From the NCBI RefSeq assembly GCF_900141905.1, contig NZ_FQZF01000019.1, positions 45,263 through 109,262 on the forward strand: 64,000 nucleotides of DNA, read 5' to 3'. Position 1 is the stretch's first letter; every line of letters starts with the position of its first letter. Positions 25,628-34,835 of the stretch are shown here, in pieces. The position numbers and the translations under genes were made by a program. The notes below the pieces were generated by a model. It did no database searches. It had not been told where the DNA came from and was given only the letters and a program-made list of their open reading frames with translations. This DNA is from Muricoccus roseus (GTDB lineage Bacteria > Pseudomonadota > Alphaproteobacteria > Acetobacterales > Acetobacteraceae).

Positions 25628-27241
25628 ATGGGGGCGGGAGACTACGACGCCATCGTCCTCGGTGGCGGGCATAGCGGCCTTGTCGCGGCGGGCTACCTCG
25701 CCGGTGCCGGGCAGCGCGTGCTGCTGCTGGAGGCCGGGCCGCGCCTGGGCGGGCCGGTGGCCACGGTGGAATTCATGCCGGGCTACCGCACCACCATCGC
25801 GAACTCCCCCGGCTCGCTGGAGCCGATGATCATCCGCGACCTGGAGCTGGAGGCGCACGGGCTGCGCTTCCAACCCATCGACCCCACGCTGGTGCATCCG
25901 CTGGCGGACGGCTCGCTCTTCGTCGGCTGGCGGGACCGTGCGCGCGGCGCCGCGCAGATGGAGGCCTTCGCCCCTGGCGAGGCCGCGCGCTACGATGCCT
26001 TCTTCGCCTATCTGGATGCCTTCGCCCGCAAGCTCGGCATCTCCATGTTCCGCGCCCCGCCGGGCTTGCAGGAGTTGGTGCGCAACCTGACCAGCCTGGA
26101 GGACCAGGAGGCTTTCGGCCGGGTCTTCCTCGGCAGCATCCGGGACCTGATGCGGCAGTTCGACCTGAGCTGGCAGACCCAGGCGCTGATCGGGCCGATG
26201 GCGGTGGTGGGCGGCAGCTGCACCCCCTCCACCCCCGGCACGCCGGTGAACCTGCTGGCCCGTCCCCTCTCGCTCGCCTCCCTGGCGGCGGAGGAGGGCT
26301 ACGATCCCCGCCGCATGCCGCTGCGCGGCTCCACCGGCATGCCCATCGGCGGCATGGGAGCGATCGTGGAGGCCATGGTCTCGTCCGCCGTCTCGCGCGG
26401 GGTGGTGATGAAGACCGGGGCGCCCGCGGACCGCATCCTGCTGCGGGATGGCGCGGTGCGCGGCGTGGTCACGCGGGATGGCGACGAGTACCGCGCGCCG
26501 CTCGTCCTCTCCGCCATCAACCCGCGCGTGGCGGTCTGCAGCCTGCTGCGGGACGAGGAGGCCTGGGCCCCGTTCCGGGAGCGCATGGCCAAGCGCCCGA
26601 TGGACGGCAAGGCCTTCAAGGTGGTGCTCGCGCTGGACGGCATCCCGCGTTATGCGAACGCGCCGGCGGATGCGGATCCGGCGCAGCTCGCCTCCGCGCA
26701 GTTCCGCATCGCGCCCTCGCTCGATTACCTCGAGGAGAGCCATTCGGACCTGCTGCTCGGCCGCATCGCCGAGAAGCCGGTGGTCTGGGGGCTTTGCCCC
26801 TCGCTCAGCTCGCCCGGCCTCGCGCCAGCGGGCCGGCATGTGCTCAGCCTGAATGTCGGCACGGCGCCGTATCGCCTGAAGACGGGCGACTGGAAGACCG
26901 AGCGCGAGGCGCTGGCACGCCGCACCATCGCGGCCTGCGCCGAGTACATGCCGAACCTGCCCGACATCATCACCGACTGGCGCTGCCTCGACCCGGAAGA
27001 CTTCGAGCGGGAGTTCGGATTGGTCGGCGCCAACATGGTGCATGGCGACCTGGCGCCCTGGAACAGCTTCTGGATGCGCCCGCTGCCGGGGCTGCATGAA
27101 TACCGCACGCCCAGCCGCGGCCTGTACCTTTCCGGCAACGGCACCTGGCCGGGCAACTTCATCTCGGGCCTTTCCGGCCACAACGCCGCCCAGGCCGCGC
27201 TGGCGGATCTCCGCGCCGGCCTGCTGCACGAACGCGTCTGA
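25628..27241 (+). CDS. FAD-dependent oxidoreductase of the phytoene desaturase/PYROXD2 type
   Basis: The 537-residue protein has the N-terminal FAD fold VLGGGHSGLVAAGYLAGAG, the segment LEAGPRLGGPVATVEFMPGY and a C-terminal FAD-contact region ending GNGTWPGNFISGLSGHNAA. This matches the CrtI/PYROXD2-like amine-oxidase superfamily. There are no carotenoid genes in the window, so a desaturase or amine/alcohol oxidase acting on the imported compound is more likely than carotenogenesis. It starts six bases after the binding-protein stop. Confidence 0.87.
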   Translation: MGAGDYDAIVLGGGHSGLVAAGYLAGAGQRVLLLEAGPRLGGPVATVEFMPGYRTTIANSPGSLEPMIIRDLELEAHGLRFQPIDPTLVHPLADGSLFVGWRDRARGAAQMEAFAPGEAARYDAFFAYLDAFARKLGISMFRAPPGLQELVRNLTSLEDQEAFGRVFLGSIRDLMRQFDLSWQTQALIGPMAVVGGSCTPSTPGTPVNLLARPLSLASLAAEEGYDPRRMPLRGSTGMPIGGMGAIVEAMVSSAVSRGVVMKTGAPADRILLRDGAVRGVVTRDGDEYRAPLVLSAINPRVAVCSLLRDEEAWAPFRERMAKRPMDGKAFKVVLALDGIPRYANAPADADPAQLASAQFRIAPSLDYLEESHSDLLLGRIAEKPVVWGLCPSLSSPGLAPAGRHVLSLNVGTAPYRLKTGDWKTEREALARRTIAACAEYMPNLPDIITDWRCLDPEDFEREFGLVGANMVHGDLAPWNSFWMRPLPGLHEYRTPSRGLYLSGNGTWPGNFISGLSGHNAAQAALADLRAGLLHERV

Positions 27242-27249
27242 AAGCTCCC

Positions 27250-28224
27250 ATGGACCGCATCGCTCTCGACTGCCACGCGCATCTGGCGCCGATCGTGCCG
27301 GAGCGCCTCGCAGGGCTGCCCGGTGTCGAATGGTTTCCCGGGGAGCCAAGGCTGCTGCTGGACGGCAAGGTGACGCTCGGCACCCCGGCGGTGTTCCGGC
27401 CGGAGGCGCTGGTGGCGTGGATGGACGCCAACCGCATCGCCCGCGCCTGGTTCTCGGTGCCGCCGCCCATGTACCGCGCCAACCTGGACGAGGTGGCGGC
27501 GCGCCAGTGGTGCGACTATGTGAACCCCGCGCTTCTCGCCATCGGCGCGCCCCATGCGGGGCGGCTGGCGCCGAGCTTCCTCCTTCCGGTCCGCCACCCC
27601 GCGCTGGCGGCGGAGATCGTGCGCGGCTTCGCGCCGAGGGGCGCCCGCTTCGCCATGGCGGCGGGGCATGCGGCCTCCGGCCTCTTGCTGTCGGATGCCG
27701 CCTATGAGCCGCTCTGGGAGGCGCTGGACGAGGCCAGCGCCTTCCTGCTGCTGCACCCGACCGCCGGGCAGGACCCGCGGCTGGATCCCTTCTTCCTGCA
27801 CAATCTGCTGGGTGGGCCGGGGGAAACCGCGCTCGCGGCCGCGCATCTCGCCATGTCGCGAGTGATCGAGCGGTTTCCCCGCATCCGCTTCATCCTCTCC
27901 CATGGCGGGGGAAGCGCGGCGATGGTGGCGGGCCGGCTGTCACGCGGGCAGGCGGTGCGGCGCCCTGGCGCGGAAACGGGCGCGCCGCCCATGACGACGG
28001 CCTTCCGCCACTTCCTGGTGGACTGCATCACCCATTCCGAGGCTGCCCTCGATCTCGTGGCCGAGACCTTCGGGCGGGATCATGTCCTGTTCGGCTCCGA
28101 CTGGCCCTTCTCCATGGGGCTGACCGAGCCGCATGCGCAGCTGGCGCGGGTGGCGCCGGCCCTGCGCGGGCAAATCATGGCCGCGGACCCGGAACGGCAG
28201 CCGGCCGACCTGTCGGTGCCCTGA
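27250..28224 (+). CDS. Amidohydrolase family protein (ACMSD/amidohydrolase_2 type)
   Basis: The 324-residue TIM-barrel protein begins with the metal motif LDCHAHLAP (His9, His11) and contains FLLLHPTAGQDPR, ILSHGGGSAAM and the late FGSDWPFSMGL with the metal-binding aspartate. These features fit the ACMSD/gamma-resorcylate decarboxylase branch, which performs non-oxidative decarboxylations or hydrolyses. It is the last gene of the LacI-linked block and ends 19 bp from the convergent TetR gene. Decarboxylation or hydrolysis of a ring-derived acid is a reasonable guess only. Confidence 0.88.
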   Translation: MDRIALDCHAHLAPIVPERLAGLPGVEWFPGEPRLLLDGKVTLGTPAVFRPEALVAWMDANRIARAWFSVPPPMYRANLDEVAARQWCDYVNPALLAIGAPHAGRLAPSFLLPVRHPALAAEIVRGFAPRGARFAMAAGHAASGLLLSDAAYEPLWEALDEASAFLLLHPTAGQDPRLDPFFLHNLLGGPGETALAAAHLAMSRVIERFPRIRFILSHGGGSAAMVAGRLSRGQAVRRPGAETGAPPMTTAFRHFLVDCITHSEAALDLVAETFGRDHVLFGSDWPFSMGLTEPHAQLARVAPALRGQIMAADPERQPADLSVP

Positions 28225-28243
28225 CGGCGCCGGGGCGGTGCAT

Positions 28244-28894
28244 TCACGTCCTGGGGCAGGTGGGCGGGGTGGGGGCCAGGCGGCCTTCCAGCCATTCCGC
28301 GATGCGCCGGCGGATGTCTTCCGGCCGCAGCCGCCCCGCCCGCAGCCCCAGCAGGCGGTTGCAGATCGGGCCGAAGCAGAGTTCCCCGTGCAGCGCCCAG
28401 GCCAGCTCCATCGTGACCGCATCCGGCGGCCCGGCCTCACCGCGTACCAGGGCCTGAAGGCTGGCCGCGACCGGCTGGATCACCCGTACGCGGATGGAGG
28501 CCATGTAGTTCTGGCTCGCCTTTTGGTTCTGCAGGCCGGAGAAGGCGAAGATCCGCAGCCATGGGCCGTCCTCGAGCGCATCGAGATAGGCGGCGTAGAA
28601 GCGTGTCAGCCGCTCCGCCAGCGGAAGGGGGCTGTTGCCGAGCAGCTCGTCCCATTCGGCCTGCCAGCGCGTGGCATAGAACTCCTGGTACACCCGGTCG
28701 ATCAGCGCCTCCTTGGTGCTGAAATACCGGTAGAGGAGGGGGTGGGTGATGCCGAGGTGGAGTGCGAGGTCGCGCATCTGCGCGTCCAGCCCATGCTCCG
28801 CGAAATAGGCGATGGCGCCGGCGACGATCTGGCGCTCCCGCTCCTCGGGCGGCAGGCGCCGGGCGCGCGGCAAGGGCGGCTTCCCTTTCAGCAC
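28244..28894 (-). CDS. TetR family regulator (second of a tandem pair)
   Basis: The 216-residue protein has a TetR helix-turn-helix (RERQIVAGAIAYFAEHGLDA, then HLGITHPLLYRYFSTKEALI, residues about 18-65) and a helical ligand domain. I place the start at the GTG at 28894, which overlaps the stop of the upstream TetR gene by seven bases; there is no ATG upstream that is not inside that gene. It resembles its neighbour in architecture (LYRYFSTKE versus LYRHFPTKE). The target may be the molybdoprotein/peptide-transporter operon that precedes it. Confidence 0.88.
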   Translation of the reverse strand: MLKGKPPLPRARRLPPEERERQIVAGAIAYFAEHGLDAQMRDLALHLGITHPLLYRYFSTKEALIDRVYQEFYATRWQAEWDELLGNSPLPLAERLTRFYAAYLDALEDGPWLRIFAFSGLQNQKASQNYMASIRVRVIQPVAASLQALVRGEAGPPDAVTMELAWALHGELCFGPICNRLLGLRAGRLRPEDIRRRIAEWLEGRLAPTPPTCPRT

Positions 28895-29541
28895 GCCGCG
28901 GCCAGGCGACGCGCGCCGCCGCAGAAGCTCGCGATCGCGGCGGCCAGGGCCGCGTCCGGCTGGCGAGGAGTGGCGCCCCGCCATACGGCGAGGCGGGCCC
29001 CCAGATAGAAGACGCGCCCGTGCAGCGCCCAGGCCGCCTCGACCGCCGCCTCCTCCGACAGCGGCGCCCCGCCGGCGGCCCGCTCCGCCCGCAGGGCCTG
29101 GGCCAAGGGGCCGATGATGCGCTCGCGCAGCAGTGTGGCGAGCCCGGCCAGCGCGGCCTCGCCCTCCAGCCCCACCTGCAGCGCGATCCGCATCCATTCC
29201 GGGGAGAGGAGCAGCGTCCCGGCATCCCCGTAGAAGCGCAGCAGCCGCTCCTCCAGCGGCAGGGTGATGTCGCGGAGGACTTCATCCCAGGCCGGGTCCC
29301 AGCGGCGCTCGAACATCTCGGTGCAGACCGCGGCGATCAGGTCCTCCTTCGTCGGGAAATGCCGGTAGAGGACGGAATGGGAGATGCCGATGGACTGGGC
29401 GAGAAGCCGCGTCTGCCCGGAGAAGCCCTGCTCCGCGAAGAAGGGGATCGCGGCGTCCAGGATCATCCGCTCCCGCTCGGCCGCCGCCACGCGGGGTCGG
29501 CGCGGAGCGGCCGGCGGGCTCGCGGCTCGGGCCTTGGGCAT
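28888..29541 (-). CDS. TetR family regulator (first of a tandem pair)
   Basis: The 217-residue protein shows a TetR DNA-binding domain at about residues 20-70 (RERMILDAAIPFFAEQGFSG and SIGISHSVLYRHFPTKEDLI) preceded by a Pro/Arg/Ala-rich tail, and a ligand domain with SPEWMRIALQVGLEG. It lies 83 bp downstream of the CoxL-like gene on the same strand and overlaps the next TetR gene. Two adjoining TetR paralogues that are translationally coupled may form a heterodimer (inference). Confidence 0.9.
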   Translation of the reverse strand: MPKARAASPPAAPRRPRVAAAERERMILDAAIPFFAEQGFSGQTRLLAQSIGISHSVLYRHFPTKEDLIAAVCTEMFERRWDPAWDEVLRDITLPLEERLLRFYGDAGTLLLSPEWMRIALQVGLEGEAALAGLATLLRERIIGPLAQALRAERAAGGAPLSEEAAVEAAWALHGRVFYLGARLAVWRGATPRQPDAALAAAIASFCGGARRLAAAC

Positions 29542-29624
29542 GGGGTCCCCTCAGTAATTCGGCGGCCTTATAGCTCGCGAGGGTGCACTCCGCAGCCCGG
29601 GCGCCGGCCGCGAGAAGGGGGGTG

Positions 29625-32030
29625 TCAGGCGGGGCGGGGCGCGGTCCCGCGGGCATCCTGTATTGCCTGCCACACCCGCAGCGGGGTGGCGGGCATGGAG
29701 ATGTCCCGCACGCCCAGCTCGGCCAGGGCATCCAGCAGCGCGTTCACGACCGCCGGCGGCAGGCCGACCGAGCCGACCTCCGCGCAGCCCTTGGCCTTCA
29801 GCGGGTTGTGCTCGCAGGGGGTGCCGTGGGTCAGCACAGTGAAGCTGGGCAGGTCATGCGCGCGGGGGATGGCGTAGTCCTGGAAGCTGGCGGTCACCAT
29901 CTGCCCCGCCTCGTCGAAGCCGCAGCCCTCCAGCAGGGCTTGGCCGGCGCCCTGCGCGAGCCCGCCATGGATCTGCCCGTGCACGATCATCGGGTTGATG
30001 ATCTCGCCCAGGTCGTCCACCGCGACGATCTTTTCCAGCGTCACCTCGCCGGTGTCCGGATCCACCTCCAGCTCGCAGATGTGGCAGCCGCCGGGATAGG
30101 TCCAGTTCTTCGGGTCGTAGAAGGCTGTCTCGTCCAGGCCGGGTTCGATCTCGTCGATCGGGTAGTCATGCGGCGTGTAGGCGGCGCGGGCGACCTCGGC
30201 GAAGCTCATGGTGCGGTCCGTGCCGTCCACCCGGAACAGCCCGGGCTCGAACACCACGTCTCCCGCCGCGGCCTCCAGCCGGTGCGCCGCGATGATGCGG
30301 CCCTTGGCGACGATCTTGTCCACGGCCTTGAGGATCGCTGAGCCGCCGACGACGAGGGAGCGGGAGGCGGCGGTGCCGCGCCCGAAGGGCACCTGGTCCG
30401 TGTCGCCCTGCACCACGCGCACGCGTTCGAAGGGCACGCCCAGCCGGTCCGCGACGATCTGCGCGAAGGTGGTCTCGTGGCCCTGGCCATGGCTGTGCGC
30501 GCCGCTGAACACTGTGACCGCGCCGCTGGGATGGACGCGCACCTGCGCGGATTCCGAGCGTGCGCCGCGCCCGCCGAGCTGGCCGACGACGCGGGAGGGC
30601 GTGCCGCCCGCGATCTCGACATAGGTGGAGATGCCGAGGCCGCGCAGCCGCCCGCGCTGCCGCGCCGCCGCCTTCCGGGCCGGGAAGCCCTCCAGATCCG
30701 CCGCCTCGAGGGCGAGGCGGAGCGTGGATTCATGATCGCCGGAATCGTATTCGAGCCCGAGCGGCGTGGGATAGGGGAACTGGTCCGCTCCGATGAAGTT
30801 CCGGCGGCGCAGTGCCACGCGGTCGATCCCCGTGACCTTCGCGGCCTCGTCCACCAGGCGTTCCAGCACGTAGCTCGCCTCGGGCCGGCCGGCGCCGCGA
30901 TAGGCGTCCACGCTGACGGTGTTGGTGAAGGTGAGCTTCACGTTGCACCAGATCGCGGGCGTCCGGTACACGCCGGCCAGCAGCGGGGCGTAGTAGTAGG
31001 TGGGGATGGCGGTGGCGCCGCCGGTGAGATAGGCGCCGACATTCGCGAGCGTGACCACGCGCAGCCCGATGAAAATGCCTTCCGCGTCCAGCGCCAGTTC
31101 GCATTCGGTGCGGTGGTCGCGGCCCTGCACGTCGGTCAGGAAGGACTCCGTCCGGTCCCCCACCCAGCGGATAGCGCGGCCCAGGCGGCGCGCGGCCCAG
31201 GTGAGGGTCGTCTCCTCCGGGTAGAGGAAGATCTTCGTCCCGAAGCCGCCGCCGACATCGGGGGAGATCACGCGCAGGTCGGTCTCGGGGATGTTCAGCA
31301 CGCTGCCGCACAGCGTGCCGCGCACGGTGTGCGGGTTCTGGCTGGTGGTCCAGAGCGTGGTGGTGCCCATGGCCGTGTCATGCGCGGCGACGGCGGCGCG
31401 GGGCTCCATCGGGGCGGGCACCAGGCGGTTGTTGACGAGCGAGAGGCGGACGCGATGCGCGGCGCGGGCGAAGGCGGCCTCCACCGCCGCGGCGTCGCCG
31501 ATCTCCCAGTCGCAGCAGAGATTGTCGGGCAGGTGGTCCCACACGCGCGGCGCGGTGGCGTGCAGCGCGGTGCCGAGATCGGCCGCGGCCTCCAGCACCT
31601 CGTAATCCGCCTCGATCGCCTCGGCCGCGTCCCGCGCCTGGGCGGGGGTTCCGGCGATCACCACCGCCAGCGGCTCGCCGACATGGCGGACCTTGTCCAC
31701 GGCCAGGGGATAGTGCGGCGGCTCGGCGTTGGGGCGGCCGGTGCGGTCCCGCACCACCCAGCCGGAGGGCAGGCTGCCGACGCCATCCGCGCAGAGATCC
31801 GCGCCCGTGAAGATCGCCACCACCCCCGGCATCCCGCGCGCCGCATCGAGATGCAGGCCGAGGATGCGCGCATGGGCGTGGGGGGAGCGCAGGAAGGCGG
31901 CGTGGAGCTGGCCGGGCACGGCCATGTCCGCGACATAGCGGCCCTGGCCGCGCAGCAGGCGCTGGTCCTCGCGCCGCCGGACGGAATGGCCGATGCCGGT
32001 GGCGGGCCGGGCGAGGGGCTGCTCGGGCAT
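29625..32030 (-). CDS. Xanthine dehydrogenase-family molybdopterin subunit, CoxL form II type
   Basis: The 801-residue protein has the family's N-terminal pattern SVRRREDQRLLRGQGRY and HAAFLRSPHAHARI, the molybdopterin segment SPDVGGGFGTKIFLYPEE and AYRGAGRPEA. True aerobic CO dehydrogenase (form I) has AYRCSFR at the last motif; AYRGAGR marks form II, whose substrates are mostly unknown. No iron-sulphur (CoxS) or FAD (CoxM) subunit gene lies nearby in the window, which is unusual because the large subunit needs both. The gene follows the peptide-type ABC transporter with a 20-bp gap and is probably in that operon. Confidence 0.9.
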   Translation of the reverse strand: MPEQPLARPATGIGHSVRRREDQRLLRGQGRYVADMAVPGQLHAAFLRSPHAHARILGLHLDAARGMPGVVAIFTGADLCADGVGSLPSGWVVRDRTGRPNAEPPHYPLAVDKVRHVGEPLAVVIAGTPAQARDAAEAIEADYEVLEAAADLGTALHATAPRVWDHLPDNLCCDWEIGDAAAVEAAFARAAHRVRLSLVNNRLVPAPMEPRAAVAAHDTAMGTTTLWTTSQNPHTVRGTLCGSVLNIPETDLRVISPDVGGGFGTKIFLYPEETTLTWAARRLGRAIRWVGDRTESFLTDVQGRDHRTECELALDAEGIFIGLRVVTLANVGAYLTGGATAIPTYYYAPLLAGVYRTPAIWCNVKLTFTNTVSVDAYRGAGRPEASYVLERLVDEAAKVTGIDRVALRRRNFIGADQFPYPTPLGLEYDSGDHESTLRLALEAADLEGFPARKAAARQRGRLRGLGISTYVEIAGGTPSRVVGQLGGRGARSESAQVRVHPSGAVTVFSGAHSHGQGHETTFAQIVADRLGVPFERVRVVQGDTDQVPFGRGTAASRSLVVGGSAILKAVDKIVAKGRIIAAHRLEAAAGDVVFEPGLFRVDGTDRTMSFAEVARAAYTPHDYPIDEIEPGLDETAFYDPKNWTYPGGCHICELEVDPDTGEVTLEKIVAVDDLGEIINPMIVHGQIHGGLAQGAGQALLEGCGFDEAGQMVTASFQDYAIPRAHDLPSFTVLTHGTPCEHNPLKAKGCAEVGSVGLPPAVVNALLDALAELGVRDISMPATPLRVWQAIQDARGTAPRPA

Positions 32031-32050
32031 GGTGTTCGCTCGTGACCTGT

Positions 32051-33001
32051 TCAGGCGGCCAGGTGGCAGGCGGCGGCGTGGGCATCGCCCAGCTCCCGCA
32101 TGGCGGGCACCTCCACGCGGCAGCGCTCCACCGCGATGGGGCAGCGCGGATGGAAGCGGCAGCCCTGCGGCGGGTTGAGGGGGCTGGGCGGCTCGCCCCG
32201 CAGCGCCTGCCGGTCCGCGCGGCTGCCGCCACGGCCGGGCAGGGCGGAGAAGAGCGCCCTTGTGTAGGGATGGCGCGGCTGGCGCAGCAGCGAGGCCTTC
32301 GAGCCGATCTCCACGATCCGCCCGAGATACATCACCGCAATCCGGTCCGACAGGTATCCGACCACGGCGAGGTCATGGGAGATGAACAGGTAGGAGAGGC
32401 CGAATTCCACCTGCAGCGAGCGCAGCAGGTTCACGATCTGCGCCTGGATCGAGACATCCAGCGCCGAGACCGCCTCGTCGCAGATGACCAGCCGCGGGCG
32501 CAGCGCGATGGCGCGGGCGATGCTGATGCGCTGGCGCTGTCCGCCGCTGAACTCATGCGGATACCGGTCCAGATCCGCGGCGCGCAGCCCCACGCGCTCC
32601 AGCAGCGCGGCCGCCGTCTCGCGCCGCTCCGCGCGCGTGCCGAGGCCGTGCACGCGCAGCGGGTCCTGCAGGATGGTGCCGATGCTGTCGCGCGGGTTGA
32701 GCGAGCCGAAGGGGTCCTGGAACACCATCTGCATCTCGCGCCGGTGCGGGCGCAGGGCACGGCGGCCGAGCCCGACCAGCTCCGCGCCCCGGAAGCGGAT
32801 GGAACCGGCTTCCGGCGCGTCGAGCCCGTTCAGCGTGCGGCCGAGGGTGGACTTGCCGCAGCCGGATTCCCCCACCAGTCCCAGCACCTCCCCGGTGGCG
32901 ATGCCGAAATCCACGCCATCCACCGCATGCACGGTGCCGGCGGCGGCCCGGTGGTACTTCCGCAACCCGCGGACGGTCAGGAGTTCCTGCGCATCACTCA
33001 T
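32051..33001 (-). CDS. Peptide-type ABC transporter ATPase (DppF/OppF family)
   Basis: The 316-residue protein has Walker [30 protein letters not shown] in the Q-loop region, signature [15 protein letters not shown] and Walker [13 protein letters not shown], plus the OppF-type C-terminal cysteine segment [16 protein letters not shown] that usually binds an iron-sulphur cluster. It pairs with the ATPase at 32998, whose stop overlaps this start in ATGA. Together they energise the importer for the binding protein encoded at 35838. Confidence 0.93.
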   Translation of the reverse strand: MSDAQELLTVRGLRKYHRAAAGTVHAVDGVDFGIATGEVLGLVGESGCGKSTLGRTLNGLDAPEAGSIRFRGAELVGLGRRALRPHRREMQMVFQDPFGSLNPRDSIGTILQDPLRVHGLGTRAERRETAAALLERVGLRAADLDRYPHEFSGGQRQRISIARAIALRPRLVICDEAVSALDVSIQAQIVNLLRSLQVEFGLSYLFISHDLAVVGYLSDRIAVMYLGRIVEIGSKASLLRQPRHPYTRALFSALPGRGGSRADRQALRGEPPSPLNPPQGCRFHPRCPIAVERCRVEVPAMRELGDAHAAACHLAA

Positions 33002-33999
33002 GCGGCGGCCCTCTCGCGGCTGGCGACGAGGCAGGCGACCTGGCGGCCCGGGCCGATGGCATCCAGCGTGGGGCGGATTTCCGAGCAGGCGGGCTCGGCG
33101 CGGACGCAGCGGGGGGCGAAGGCGCAGCCGGGCGGAAGCGCCAGGGGAGGGGGCACGACGCCTGGGATCTCCACCAGCGGCTCCGACACGTCCTGCCAGG
33201 GGTCGGGGCGGCAGGCGAGCAGGGCGCGGGTGTAGGGATGGGTGGGGTCGGCGAGGACCTGCTCGACCGGCCCTTCCTCCACCTTCCGCCCGGCATAGAC
33301 GACCGCGACGCGCTGCGCGTGGTCCGCCACCAGGCCGAGGTCATGGGTGATCAGCACCACGCCCATGCCCAGCTCCGCCTTCAGCCCGTCGATCAGGTCC
33401 AGCACCTGGGCTTGCACGGTCACGTCCAGCGCGGTGGTGGGTTCGTCCGCCAGCAGCAGGGCGGGGCGGCAGGCCAGGGCCATGGCGATGACGATGCGCT
33501 GGCGCATGCCGCCGGAGAGCTGGTGCGGATACTCGTCCACCCGCCGCTCCGGCGCGGGGATCCCGACGAGGCGCAGCAGGTCCAGCGTGCGCGTGCGGGC
33601 CTGGGCCTTGGTCACGCCCTTCTCGTGCAGGAGGATGGATTCGGCGATCTGCGCGCCGACGGGCATCAGCGGGTTGAGGCTGGTCGAGGGCTCCTGGAAG
33701 ACCATCGCCATCTCGCGCCCGCGAATGTCGCGCATGGCGTCCTCGTCCAGCGGCAGGATGTCGCGGCCGCCGAGCACCACGCGCCCCGCCGCCACCCGGC
33801 CGGGCGACTGGACGAGGCGGATGATCGAATAGGCGAAGGCGCTCTTGCCCGAGCCGGATTCGCCGACCACCGCGACCGTTTCGCCGGCATGCACGGAGAG
33901 GTCCATGTCCGCCACCGCGGTGACGGTGCCGCGTGGGGTTTCGAACACGGTGCGCAGGCCCTCGACCCGCAGCACGGGCTCGCCCGGCACGCCGCTCAT
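32998..33999 (-). CDS. Peptide-type ABC transporter ATPase (DppD/OppD family)
   Basis: The 333-residue ATPase has Walker A GESGSGKSAFAYS, VFQEPSTSLNPLMPVG, signature LSGGMRQRIVIAMAL, Walker B LLLADEPTTALDV and the C-terminal cysteine-bearing region GCAFAPRCVRAEPACSE. The ATG at 33999 overlaps the preceding permease stop, and the stop overlaps the next ATPase start, so translation is coupled. It is the OppD-type member of the pair. Confidence 0.93.
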   Translation of the reverse strand: MSGVPGEPVLRVEGLRTVFETPRGTVTAVADMDLSVHAGETVAVVGESGSGKSAFAYSIIRLVQSPGRVAAGRVVLGGRDILPLDEDAMRDIRGREMAMVFQEPSTSLNPLMPVGAQIAESILLHEKGVTKAQARTRTLDLLRLVGIPAPERRVDEYPHQLSGGMRQRIVIAMALACRPALLLADEPTTALDVTVQAQVLDLIDGLKAELGMGVVLITHDLGLVADHAQRVAVVYAGRKVEEGPVEQVLADPTHPYTRALLACRPDPWQDVSEPLVEIPGVVPPPLALPPGCAFAPRCVRAEPACSEIRPTLDAIGPGRQVACLVASRERAAA

Positions 34000-34835
34000 G
34001 CCCGCCCCGCCGCGCGAGGGTTCAGCGCCTCGTTCAGCCCATCGCCCACCAGGTTGATGGAGAGCACGGTGAGGAGGATGGCGATGCCGGGGATGCCCGC
34101 CATCCACCAGGCCGTGCGGATAGCCGAGCGGCCGGCGCCGATCATCAGCCCCCAGCTCATGACATTGGGATCCCCCAGCCCGAGGAAGGAGAGGCCGGAT
34201 TCGAAGAGAATGGCGGTGGCGACCATCACGGAGGCCGCGACGAGGATCGCCGGCAGCGCGTTCGGCAGGATCTGGCGGGCGAGCACGCTGGCATCGCCCA
34301 TGCCGATGGCGATGGCGGATTGCACGTAGTCCCGGCTCCGCAGCCCCGCCACCTCCGCGCGCACCAGCCGGGCCAGCGGCGCCCAGGAGACCACGACGAT
34401 GGCGATCAGCAGCGCGTTCAGCGAGGGTTCCATGATCGCCACCAGCACGATCGCGAAGAGGAAGGAGGGGATGGTCTGGAACAGCTCGGTGAAGCGCATC
34501 AGCAGCGTGTCCACCCGGCCGCCCACATAGCCCGCCGCGCCGCCGACGAGGATGCCGATGGCCGTGACCACCAGCGCGGCGAGCGTGCCGATCAGCAGCG
34601 AGACCCGCGCGCCGTGCACGATGCCGGCGGCGAGGTCGCGCCCCAGCGTGTCCGTGCCCAGCAGGAATTCCCCGGTGAGGGGCGGCAGGTAGGGCCGTCC
34701 GACGATTTCGAACGGATCCTCCGGATAGAGGAGGTCGGCTGAGGCCGCGAGGCCGATGACCAGGAGGAGCAGCACGGCGCCGGCCACGGCCGCCGGCTGG
34801 CGCAGGAAGCGGCGCAGGGCCGGGGGAAGGCGCAT
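33996..34835 (-). CDS. Peptide-type ABC transporter permease (DppC/OppC family)
   Basis: The 279-residue protein has an N-terminal membrane helix (residues about 15-33), the OppC-type GTDTLGRDLAAGIVHGARVS and the coupling loop RSRDYVQSAIAIGMGDASVL followed by ILPNALPAILVAASVMVA. It forms the channel together with the DppB-type subunit. The DppB stop and this ATG share bases (TGATG). Confidence 0.92.
   Translation of the reverse strand: MRLPPALRRFLRQPAAVAGAVLLLLVIGLAASADLLYPEDPFEIVGRPYLPPLTGEFLLGTDTLGRDLAAGIVHGARVSLLIGTLAALVVTAIGILVGGAAGYVGGRVDTLLMRFTELFQTIPSFLFAIVLVAIMEPSLNALLIAIVVVSWAPLARLVRAEVAGLRSRDYVQSAIAIGMGDASVLARQILPNALPAILVAASVMVATAILFESGLSFLGLGDPNVMSWGLMIGAGRSAIRTAWWMAGIPGIAILLTVLSINLVGDGLNEALNPRAAGRA

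Noticed and set aside
24512..27349. Long minus-strand frame antisense to the SsuA-like and flavoprotein genes
   Set aside because: Its sequence is Arg/His/Gln-rich with no motif, and the plus-strand genes carry family motifs.
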